From positions 1-8,203 of the forward strand of contig PMIV01000074.1 in the NCBI GenBank assembly GCA_003158355.1: a stretch of DNA of 8,203 nt, given 5' to 3'. Shown in pieces: positions 1 through 5,396 of this stretch; within the stretch, counting starts at the first letter, position 1, and every line of letters starts with the position of its first letter. The position numbers were made by a program, and so were the translations under genes. The DNA comes from Anaerolineaceae bacterium. GTDB lineage: Bacteria; Chloroflexota; Anaerolineae; Anaerolineales; Anaerolineaceae. The notes under the pieces were generated by a model. It was not told the DNA's origin. It did not search any database and saw nothing but the letters and a program-made list of their open reading frames with translations.

Positions 1-1461
1 GCTGGAGGCCCACTCGCGGCCGTCGAGCAGCGCTGCCAGCGCCGCCGAGAAGATCCAATCGTCGTGGAGCGTCTCCCCGCTGATGGGGTCTTTCATCCCC
101 TCCGGCACGCTCCAACGGATGTGCTGTTCGGGGCCGGGCAGCACCTCGAACTGGCAGGCGGCCAACTGCTTGAAGAACTCACGCTGATAAAGCGCCTGCT
201 GGCTCTGATCCTCCGCAGCAGCTAACGTTTCCTGCCAGCGCCCCGAGTCCGCCAGGCCCAGAAAATCCCAGCCCAGCCGCGACTTGGAAGCCGCGTTGAA
301 GGTGAACGGGGTCACTTTACCGGGCAGGGCGGCCTCGAGCATGGCGGCCAATCCAGCCCCCACCCCGGTGGCATCGACCACCAGCGCTTCCACCCGCCTG
401 TCCAGGGCCAGCTCACGGATCTGCCCTTCGAGCGCCACCGCATCCACGCCGACCCACTGCCGGCGCAGCCGCGGATGGTAAACCGGCAGCGCGCCGGCCT
501 TGCCGGGGAGCACTTCCACCAGCGTCAAAGCCGTGGCGTCGCGCCCGGGGTTGGAAAGGCTCAGGCTACCATCAGCGCTGCGCACGCCTTCATCCGCGCC
601 CGCCACATCCAGCAAAATGGCATAATGGGCGGCCGCAGCGGCGGGGGTATTTTGCGTAGATTGCATCCTGGCGATCCGTTCCGGCGGGAACAGGCCGCCC
701 AGACCGTCGATCTCTTCGGAGAAGTACTGCGTGCGCACCAACGGATGGGTTCGCCCCAGGAGTGCGACGGCTTCCTGCACCGAGGCACGGTAGGCCGGCA
801 CTTCGGCGCTGACGGTCTCGGCGGTCAGGCGAAAGACGCGCTGGATACCGTCGGCTGCTTCCGCGGCACTGGCAGCGCGCAGTTCTCGCCCCAGTAGGGA
901 GTTGCTCGTCCAGGCCGTGCCCCAGAAGACACGGGTGGCATGGGTGGAGGCCGTCATCGGCGCCACGTCCTTATCGAACTTGGCCGGCAGCACATCCTGG
1001 GCTTCGTCCACTTCCAGCAGCAGTGAGGCGGTTGCGCCCACAATGCTGCTTTCGGGCGCACCGGAGAGGAACTGAATACGCGCTTCCTCGGCGCGGTAGA
1101 GCGCCCCGGCTTCTTTATGCCAGGTGCGGCTGAGGTAAACGTTCTTCTTGAGCGTGCGTTCCAGGCGGCGCATGGCGTTTTGCGCCTGCGGCTTGAGCGT
1201 GGGGGAGACTTTGACGATCTCCACCGCCGTGTCGCTGAACAGCGCCAGCAGATAGGTTTCCAATTACGCCTGCAGTTCGTTCTTGCCCGATTGGCGCGGG
1301 AACATCACCACAAAGGTCAGCCCGCGCCCGTGCAGCACCGAATCGCAGATGGCGTCGCACACCCCCGCCTGGTAACGGCGCAGGCGCATGCCGCTGGCAA
1401 TGCGGGCGAAGAGCGTCGGCTGGCGCAGCAATTTCTTGGTTCCGCTTACTGCCTCGTTCAT
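1..1461 (-). pseudogene. Phage terminase large subunit, broken by an in-frame TAA and cut by the window edge
   Basis: Large terminases package phage DNA, using an N-terminal ATPase and a C-terminal RNase H-like nuclease. Reading from the ATG at 1461, the first 65 residues contain RLRRYQ (26-31) and the Walker A-like PRQSGKNE (55-62). A TAA at 1264-1266 is codon 66. The same frame then stays open for 421 codons to the window edge. Counting the stop as codon 66, it shows a Walker B-like LLLEVDEAQD (147-156), a coupling-type GTAWTSNS (181-188), and nuclease-type acidic residues in AILLDV (D285), VVDATG (D363) and HDDW (D467/D468). The start overlaps the upstream 42-residue gene as ATGA and has no strong Shine-Dalgarno of its own, so translation was probably coupled. 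A single C-to-T change in a CAA glutamine codon would explain the stop. No ATG lies just beyond it to restart with the ATPase intact. The family call is firm; loss of function is likely, though a sequencing error or readthrough is possible. Confidence 0.85.
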
Positions 1462-1586
1462 GCTGGCCGGGTCTCTGGCTTCGACTGTGTGGATTCTTTC
1501 ACCTGCCGCTGTTCTTTCAACTGCTCGCGTAATTTGCGCAGGGCTTCCATCTCACTGCGGTTCAGTTTTTTAGTTGCATCGATCAT
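1458..1586 (-). CDS. Small basic/charged 42-residue phage-module protein
   Basis: This short gene lies between the 116-residue gene and the terminase. It starts at the ATG whose complement is 1584-1586, preceded by a strong Shine-Dalgarno GGAGGAG (complement of 1594-1600) with 7 nt spacing. It ends in TGA at 1458-1460, overlapping the terminase ATG by 4 nt, and its start overlaps the end of the upstream gene by 17 nt. The product begins MIDATKKLNRSEMEALRKLR and is rich in Lys, Arg, Glu and Gln. It is probably one amphipathic or coiled helix with a flexible tail. No family is recognised. The strong ribosome site and tight overlaps argue for a real gene, perhaps a packaging accessory or a translational coupler for the terminase. 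Confidence 0.55.
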   Translation of the reverse strand: MIDATKKLNRSEMEALRKLREQLKEQRQVKESTQSKPETRPA

Positions 1587-1920
1587 GTTCAGGCTCCTCC
1601 ATCGTGTTTATGCTTTCTTTGGTTGTGCCGCCGTTCCTCAGTGCCTCCTTGCACTCGTGCAGTTCCGGCCATTCCTCTTCCAGTTCGGCCAGGGCCTGGC
1701 GCAGCACTGCCGCCGGGTCCAGTTCGGCGTTGGCCAGTTCGCGCTGCGCCTTGAGCAGGTGCGCCAACTGCGGCGCCGCCCGTGCCACGGAATCGAGCAC
1801 CGCCAGCAGCTCTTCGGGTTTCGGATTTTTACCCATCTTTTCACCCGCCTGGCGCAGCAATTCGCGTAACTGGGCGATCTCCTTTTCCAGCCCTTCTTCT
1901 GTTTGGTTCTTATCGGGCAT
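1570..1920 (-). CDS. Acidic helical phage protein (116 aa) in the small-terminase position
   Basis: This is the first gene of the minus-strand phage module. The ATG is preceded by GGAGGG (complement of 1924-1929) only 3 nt away, a strong but close ribosome site. The product is rich in Glu, Leu and Ala: a coiled-coil-like stretch (EKEIAQLRELLRQAGEKM, about residues 12-29), then a second helical part with LAVLDSVARAAPQLAHLLKAQREL (about 39-62) and ALAELEEEWPEL (about 75-86). It ends in a polar tail and TAA at 1570-1572. It shows no signal peptide or membrane segment. Standing just upstream of a large terminase, it occupies the usual small-terminase slot, but no helix-turn-helix motif is evident, so the role is only inferred from position. 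Confidence 0.6.
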   Translation of the reverse strand: MPDKNQTEEGLEKEIAQLRELLRQAGEKMGKNPKPEELLAVLDSVARAAPQLAHLLKAQRELANAELDPAAVLRQALAELEEEWPELHECKEALRNGGTTKESINTMEEPEHDRCN

Positions 1921-1994
1921 TTTCCCTCCTTTATTAGAATCTATGTTCTATGTTCAACGATCCCTATCATTGCACATTTCTCGCCAAAAATCTA

Positions 1995-2049
1995 CTTGCC
2001 AAAATGGCAACTTTTAAGCAAAAAACTTGCCAAATCGGCAAGTTTTAAG
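1995..2049. promoter_or_regulatory. Pair of near-identical palindromes 31 bp apart (candidate operator)
   Basis: Two copies of CTTGCCAAA[AT][TC]GGCAA[CG]TTTTAAG begin at 1995 and 2026, exactly 31 bp apart or about three helical turns. Each holds an inverted repeat: TTGCC-AAAAT-GGCAA in the first and CTTGCC-AAATC-GGCAAG in the second. The second extends to AAAACTTGCC/GGCAAGTTTT. They lie about 75-125 bp upstream of the start of the minus-strand phage genes. Same-face spacing of two dyads suggests cooperative binding of a dimeric repressor. The A/T-flanked second hairpin could instead act as a bidirectional terminator. Confidence 0.5.
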
Positions 2050-2084
2050 GGGTTTATTCAGGGGTCTATTTTGGGGTGATTTTG
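2049..2084. repeat. Three tandem 12-bp GGGGT repeats
   Basis: GGGGTTTATTCA, GGGGTCTATTTT and GGGGTGATTTTG follow each other without gaps at 2049, 2061 and 2073. The first five bases are invariant and the rest T/A-rich. They begin at the last base of the second upstream palindrome. The layout resembles iterons or a short run of regulator sites. Translated, the block gives a four-residue Arg-Gly-Leu-Phe-like repeat in one plus frame, but no convincing gene contains it. Confidence 0.5.
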
Positions 2085-2107
2085 TAGAAGGTTTGTGGAA
2101 TGTTCTT

Positions 2108-2240
2108 GTTGTTGCGAGGAGGGCGAAGCCCGACGAAGCCTGCCCTAGCATTTTCAGGGCAATCCCCAACATGCTTTGCAAAGTCACCAGAGATTGCTTC
2201 GCTTCGCTCGCAACAACAAACTACACGGCTCGCAACAACA
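2108..2240 (+). repeat. Palindromic repeat element A (intergenic, REP/MITE-like)
   Basis: The element has a 53-nt left arm (2108-2160, starting GTTGTTGCGAGGAGGGCGAA and ending with the mini-hairpin GCCCT...AGGGC). A 35-nt core (2161-2195) begins AATCCCC and ends GAGATT. The right arm (2196-2217, GCTTCGCTTCGCTCG then CAACAAC) is the complement of the common TTGCGAGCGAAGCGAAGC motif. The end GCTCGCAACAACA is repeated 22 bp on (2228-2240). Element B (4396-4507) is its counterpart: the long arms match with one mismatch in 53 when one is complemented, and the cores match with four mismatches in 35 without complementing. Open frames through it (such as ARRAKPDEACPSIFRAI) are translations of the repeat, not genes. 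Confidence 0.85.
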
Positions 2241-2250
2241 GACGGATTTA

Positions 2251-2279
2251 TTGGCAATTTTCCGTTTCACGTGTAAGAT
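2251..2279 (+). promoter_or_regulatory. Candidate sigma70-type promoter reading into the TIR island
   Basis: TTGGCA (2251-2256), a 17-bp spacer and TAAGAT (2274-2279) form a good -35/-10 pair just downstream of element A. Predicted initiation is near 2286. This would give a leader of about 240 nt before the TIR gene and would carry the short frame at 2311-2508. It is the best promoter-like sequence found between element A and the TIR gene; a TATAAT at 2504-2509 lies too close to the TIR ribosome site to serve well. Confidence 0.45.
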
Positions 2280-2310
2280 TAATTCTGATTCTACTCATCG
2301 GGGAGAAACT

Positions 2311-2508
2311 ATGCCAGCACCTGAGATCATTCACCTATCTCCACCAACCGTTATGTCGGTAGCCTCGTCTATCAACTCTAAAACCTCACCGATTAAAAGA
2401 TCGAGATTGTTAAAGGGGAATAAAGCTTTTATATACCCAAGAAAATTAGATATTTGCAACCGTTTACTTTCGATAATCAAACTTTTCAACATTTTCACTA
2501 ATATATAA
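2311..2508 (+). CDS. Doubtful 65-residue leader ORF upstream of the TIR gene
   Basis: The ATG at 2311 follows GGGGAG (2300-2305) at 5 nt, and the candidate promoter at 2251-2279 lies just upstream. The frame stops 18 nt before the TIR start. The product (MPAPEIIHLSPPTVMSVASS at its start) is Ser/Pro-rich at first and Lys/Ile-rich later, with no recognised domain. Its first half overlaps the duplicated fragment at 2331-2417, whose opposite strand also reads as protein. It may be an accidental frame, or a small protein or leader coupled to TIR translation. Confidence 0.25.
   Translation: MPAPEIIHLSPPTVMSVASSINSKTSPIKRSRLLKGNKAFIYPRKLDICNRLLSIIKLFNIFTNI
2331..2417 (-). pseudogene. Duplicated gene fragment, left copy (about 29 codons)
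   Basis: Read on the minus strand, this gives NLDLLIGEVLELIDEATDI then TVGGDR and a TGA stop (2331-2333). The fragment at 4251-4370 reads DLDLLVSEDVELIDKAVDL then TVG: 14 of 22 positions are identical, and most DNA differences fall in third codon positions. Third positions of the minus frame coincide with those of one plus frame, so the pattern shows an ancestral coding sequence but does not settle the strand. No start codon or full gene remains. The family is not recognised. Confidence 0.4.
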
Positions 2509-2526
2509 TAAAAAAGGGGTAAACAT

Positions 2527-3486
2527 ATGGATGCTAAACAACCGAAAGTCTTTATTAGTCATGCGAGTGAGGATAAAGATCGATTTGTTATGTCATTTTC
2601 AAAGAGACTGCTTGAACATGGAATTGATGCTTGGGTTGATAAATGGGAAATGCTTCCAGGAGATAGTCTAGTTGATAAAATATTTGAAGATGGAATAAAA
2701 AATGCGTCTGCGTTCATTATCATTCTTTCGAAGAATAGTGTTCAAAAACCTTGGGTAAGAGAAGAACTTAATGCTGGGTTTATTAAAAAATTATCGGGTA
2801 AATGTAAAGTTATTCCTGTAGTTATTGATGAGTGTGAAATACCTGAAGCATTAAAAACAACAATTTGGGAGCGAATAAAGGATATAAATAATTATGAAGA
2901 AGAATTTAATCGAATCGTAGCATCTATTTATGAAATTTCTCAAAAGCCCCCCATTGGTAATCCACCAAAATATACTCAATCTACCATCGTTATGTTTCCT
3001 GGTTTTTCAAAAATTGACATGTTAGTACTAAAAACGATTGGTGATCTAGCATCAAATAGTGAAAGTCCGATTTTTGGCCCAGAGCTTGTTAAAAAAGAAT
3101 TATTTGAACTTGAAATTTCAGAATCTCAAATTGATGAGAGTATAGAATTCCTAGATGATCAAAACTTTATCAAAGGTCAAAAAGTAGGTATGGAGAACAA
3201 AATAGCATATTTTGAAGTTACTACATATGGATTTGTAAATTATGCCAAGGTATTTTACTCTGAATTTGAATCACTAGTAAAAAATTCCTTAATTGCCATT
3301 GTTAATAAAAATATTTCCACAAACGATGATTTATCAAAGTATCTCAACGTTCAAAAACCCCTTATAAATCGCGTTTTAGATTACTTATCAGACAATGGAT
3401 ATTTTGAGCAATCAAAATCATATGGTGGGGGTGTGTCTATTTATAATATTTCAGCTTCAGCAAAAAGAATTGGTTCCAGCCAATGA
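2527..3486 (+). CDS. TIR-domain protein with C-terminal tandem winged-helix-like region
   Basis: Residues about 6-136 form a TIR_2-type domain. The first strand is KVFISHASEDKDRF (7-20), then GIDAWVDKWEMLPGDSL (32-48), AFIIILSKNSVQKPWVREEL (62-81) and KVIPVVIDE (94-102). Bacterial TIR domains can cleave NAD+ or make cyclic ADP-ribose-type signals. E41 in WEMLPGDSL sits where the catalytic Glu of such enzymes usually lies, so activity is plausible but inferred. After a Pro-rich linker (about 140-150), two winged-helix-like segments follow (about 160-236, with SKIDMLVLKTIGDLA and YFEVTTYGF, and about 240-315), which may sense or bind nucleic acid or a partner. It has no signal peptide or membrane helix, so it is cytosolic. 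AAGGGG lies 7 nt before the ATG. The gene is strongly AT-rich compared with both flanks, a sign of transfer. A 2-TM protein gene follows in the same direction, suggesting an antiphage-type module. Confidence 0.85.
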   Translation: MDAKQPKVFISHASEDKDRFVMSFSKRLLEHGIDAWVDKWEMLPGDSLVDKIFEDGIKNASAFIIILSKNSVQKPWVREELNAGFIKKLSGKCKVIPVVIDECEIPEALKTTIWERIKDINNYEEEFNRIVASIYEISQKPPIGNPPKYTQSTIVMFPGFSKIDMLVLKTIGDLASNSESPIFGPELVKKELFELEISESQIDESIEFLDDQNFIKGQKVGMENKIAYFEVTTYGFVNYAKVFYSEFESLVKNSLIAIVNKNISTNDDLSKYLNVQKPLINRVLDYLSDNGYFEQSKSYGGGVSIYNISASAKRIGSSQ

Positions 3487-3636
3487 TCATTTACAATAAA
3501 ATGTTAAACCTTAAACTTAAAAGTCTAGAGTTATCTCGCTAGGCTAGCAGCTAGTAAAAGTCAAAGTTTGAATAACTACACTTATTTCAATCAGTATTAT
3601 AAAAATTACTAATCATTTTTTTCAAAGGGGCATAAC

Positions 3637-4176
3637 ATGAAGAAGAAATATTTAAGAATTATATTTTTTTCGATAGTTGCAATTCTTATTTTAAGCGTTG
3701 TTTCTTGTATTGTTATGTATAAGACTTTTTGTAAATTAGAGCAAACTATCGATTGGAACGCCGTTAATGCAATTATCGGATTTCTAATGGCCTTAATTAC
3801 TGCTGTTGCTGTCTATATCGCTATCGTCGTTCCACAAAAAGACAGAATTACTGCATCTAAATTAGGTTTGTTTGAAAAAAGATTTGAAGCTTATACATTA
3901 CTAAATAAAATTTTTCGCAATATATATAATAATGGCGTTTCGCCTTCAGAAAAGTTAGATGTCGAAGATATTATTTTAAAAACATCATTCACAATACAAC
4001 TTGAAGATTACAATAAAATCCAGACTCTATATAAATCAGTCTGTGATGTGTATGCAAAAAAAGAATTAGATAATGCTAGAGATGTTATTACCGGCTTTCG
4101 AGAAATGCATGAACTTGTAGAGTTATATATGATTTTTGATAAATATCTTGCAGTTAGAGATTTTGGAATTTTATAA
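3637..4176 (+). CDS. Two-TM membrane protein with cytosolic helical domain, partner of the TIR gene
   Basis: This 179-residue product has two hydrophobic helices at about 7-29 and 43-65, joined by a short loop, and a charged, mostly helical C-terminal part (66-179) predicted to be cytosolic. Just after the second helix is KLGLFEKRFEAY (75-86), a pattern I associate with small two-helix membrane proteins; no named family is assigned. The ribosome site (AAAGGGG, 6 nt before the ATG) is close to that of the TIR gene, and composition is equally AT-rich, so the two probably arrived together. The 150-nt gap between them shows no clear terminator, allowing co-transcription. It might be a membrane effector or an anchor for the TIR protein, but that rests on gene proximity alone. 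It ends about 40 nt before the tRNA-like fragment. Confidence 0.7.
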   Translation: MKKKYLRIIFFSIVAILILSVVSCIVMYKTFCKLEQTIDWNAVNAIIGFLMALITAVAVYIAIVVPQKDRITASKLGLFEKRFEAYTLLNKIFRNIYNNGVSPSEKLDVEDIILKTSFTIQLEDYNKIQTLYKSVCDVYAKKELDNARDVITGFREMHELVELYMIFDKYLAVRDFGIL

Positions 4177-4216
4177 ATTATTCTGTATCCGTATTTGAAT
4201 TGAGCCATTTTCGCTT

Positions 4217-4250
4217 GGTACTGGGTTCGAATCCCACCAGGCCTACTCCA
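4217..4250 (+). other. Truncated tRNA 3' end (candidate integration site remnant)
   Basis: The run CTGGGTTCGAATCCCAC (4221-4237) fits a T-arm: the GGTTCGAATCC consensus with four of five stem pairs (C49-C65 is a mismatch). It is followed by CAGGCCT as an acceptor 3' strand, A as discriminator and CTCCA to 4250. Upstream sequence (about 4175-4216) cannot form an anticodon or D arm and belongs to the AT-rich island. It is therefore a tRNA 3' fragment rather than a gene. Such fragments are left where integrative elements insert into tRNA genes. The tRNA identity cannot be determined. Chance similarity is possible but unlikely given the run of matches. Confidence 0.45.
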
Positions 4251-4376
4251 TTATTTTGCAGACTCACTGACTCCAGTTCCATCGGCATCCCCAACAGTTA
4301 GATCGACAGCCTTGTCTATCAGTTCTACGTCCTCACTGACCAAGAGATCAAGATCGTCGAGTCTTAATCTGTCATT

Positions 4377-4606
4377 GCCTGCGCCAGTACTATCGGTACG
4401 AGGAGCAAAGCGCCGAAGCAATCCCCAACATGCTTTACAAATTTAACAGAGATTGCCCTGAAAATGCTAGGGCAGGCTTCGTCGGGCTTCGCCCTTCTCG
4501 CAACAACTACTTGTGTCAACGCCTGCACCAGCACCATCGGCCTGTCCCCCTTTTTTTTGGGGGAGGCCTGCACCAGTATTAACGGCGCCTGTACCAGCAT
4601 TACCGG
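4377..4606. repeat. Four dispersed 20-21 bp repeats, all in one reading phase
   Basis: The copies are GCCTGCGCCAGTACTATCGG (4377), GCCTGCACCAGCACCATCGG (4521), GCCTGCACCAGTATTAACGG (4566) and GCCTGTACCAGCATTACCGG (4587). The last two are 21 bp apart. All four starts are divisible by 3, so they share one phase, as expected of a heptapeptide repeat. Element B lies between the first and second. Between the second and third is CCCCC-TTTTTTTT-GGGGG (4546-4563), a C5/G5 stem with a T8 loop. Confidence 0.6.
4396..4507 (-). repeat. Palindromic repeat element B (inverted partner of element A)
   Basis: The short left arm (about 4396-4419, GTACGAGGAGCAAAGCGCCG then AAGC) is followed by a 35-nt core (4420-4454, AATCCCC...GAGATT). 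The long right arm (4455-4507) is the complement of element A's long arm with one mismatch in 53. The core keeps the same plus-strand orientation as in element A, so core and arms are arranged oppositely in the two copies. The element sits within the 21-bp repeat array and puts a stop codon into that frame. Confidence 0.85.
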
Positions 4607-4616
4607 TAAACAGCCT

Positions 4617-4871
4617 TCAAGCATGTCAATTTGCTCTTTATGTGAAAAAACAAATAAAATTCTTATGTAACATATTAGGATAAATATGATATACTTTATC
4701 CAGTAACAACCGTTCCTTATCAACAAAATATTCGGGAAAAGTAACGTAGATCTACCAGTTCCAACAACATCTGTTTTTTATCTCATCTCTACGAGAGTTA
4801 AATTCAGCAGTAATCGCGGGATCAAAACACTCGTAATTTAATTATTCAGCATCAAAGAAAAGGAAAACACA
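4617..4871. other. Gene-free region upstream of the first secreted-protein gene, with an inverted repeat
   Basis: This AT-rich intergenic sequence contains a perfect 7-bp inverted repeat, GGATAAA...TTTATCC (4678-4701, 10-bp spacer). It overlaps a possible -10 TATACT (4690-4695), although no good -35 stands 17 bp upstream. The string GATATACT recurs upstream of the paralogous gene (5643-5650). AGGAAAA before the ATG at 4872 serves as the ribosome site. I see no gene or RNA here. Confidence 0.3.
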
Positions 4872-5396
4872 ATGAAAAAAAGTATTTATCTCGTTCTGGC
4901 TCTCGCCCTGACATTTGGTCTCGCTTCAATAGGCTTCACTCAAGTCCAAGCATCCGCTCTCGCCGATCCGTATGCGCTTCCGACCGTCCCCGGTGCTGCA
5001 CTGACCAGTACGGTGGTGGCTGTGCCCGATCTTCCGGGAACGGTTGTGCTGGATTCCGGAAAATACAGCCCGCTCGGTTTTAAAGCCGGCGATGTGAAAT
5101 TTAGCGGCTCTGGCCTCAAAGTCAGCGGCCTTAGCGGCAGGTCAACTGCCTCCGTTTACTTCGCATTCCCCGATTACCGCTACCATTGGGTAGGCACTAT
5201 CAGCCAGTGGAATGGCTCAAAATGGGTGCCATTAGCCACTACATTTCTAAAAGATGCTGATGGCAACGTGAACTGGGCCAGTGCCAGCGGTGCCGGCAAC
5301 GGCATTTACGCCCTCATCATCTGGTACACCGGCCCGGCTGAATCATACAGCTCTCCAGATGAGCCCACAGTTGAGCCTACATATAATCCAGAATAA
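4872..5396 (+). CDS. Small secreted protein, paralog 1 (function unknown)
   Basis: The 174-residue product has a Sec signal peptide: MKKS, a hydrophobic core (about 6-22) and likely cleavage near VQA-SA (27/28) or ALA-DP (31/32). The mature part looks like a beta-rich domain with GFKAGDVKFSGSGLKVSGL (69-87), FAFPDYRYHW (97-106), WNGSKWV (113-119) and KDADGNVNW (127-135), ending in a Pro/Glu tail. DADGNV resembles a calcium-loop pattern but only weakly. It has no cysteine. It is a clear paralog of the product at 5772-6299, with long shared motifs. AGGAAAA lies about 5 nt before the ATG. An intrinsic terminator follows at 5507-5536, suggesting a single-gene unit. No family is recognised; a cell-surface or extracellular binding role is possible. 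Confidence 0.75.
   Translation: MKKSIYLVLALALTFGLASIGFTQVQASALADPYALPTVPGAALTSTVVAVPDLPGTVVLDSGKYSPLGFKAGDVKFSGSGLKVSGLSGRSTASVYFAFPDYRYHWVGTISQWNGSKWVPLATTFLKDADGNVNWASASGAGNGIYALIIWYTGPAESYSSPDEPTVEPTYNPE

Larger units (their letters stand above)
4251..4616 (-). pseudogene. Remnant of a Gly/Asp-rich repeat protein gene, interrupted by element B
   Basis: On the minus strand one reading phase links four heptad-like units of the Thr-Gly-Ala-Gly-Asn/Asp type (4377-4606) with a C-terminal segment. That segment reads LDDLDLLVSEDVELIDKAVD then LTVGDADGTGVSESAK and TAA (4251-4253). The frame is broken by a TAG (4467-4469) inside element B and closed upstream by TGA (4617-4619), so no intact gene remains. 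The C-terminal segment is related to the fragment at 2331-2417. On the plus strand the same units read as a Pro-Ala-Pro-Val-Leu-type repeat, so the ancestral coding strand is not certain. The stop codon directly abuts the last base of the tRNA-like fragment. Confidence 0.4.

Noticed and set aside
475..897. Plus-strand open frames at 284-481, 475-897, 1117-1869 and 1574-2017
   Set aside because: They lie opposite the terminase and its upstream genes, lack ribosome sites and show low-complexity or unlike-protein composition; they are shadows of GC-rich minus-strand coding DNA.
2108..2240. CRISPR array
   Set aside because: The repeats are palindromic arms around one core, with no regular direct repeats and unique spacers and no cas genes.
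2027..2362. Plus-strand frame of 111 codons across element A
   Set aside because: Its central part (VARRAKPDEACPSIFRAI) is a translation of the palindromic repeat, and the start lies inside the operator-like dyad.
3530..3560. CTAG-rich imperfect palindrome between the TIR and membrane genes
   Set aside because: The possible stem is short and imperfect with no T-run, so neither a terminator nor an operator can be supported.
4546..4563. CCCCC-T8-GGGGG as an intrinsic terminator
   Set aside because: The T-run is in the loop rather than after the stem, and no gene ends just upstream, so it is listed only as part of the repeat region.
4364..4726. Minus-strand 120-codon frame with repeated Leu-Val-Gln-Ala units
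   Set aside because: It is an out-of-phase reading of the 21-bp repeats and of palindromic element B; there is no ribosome site, and the N-terminal part is AT-rich intergenic translation.
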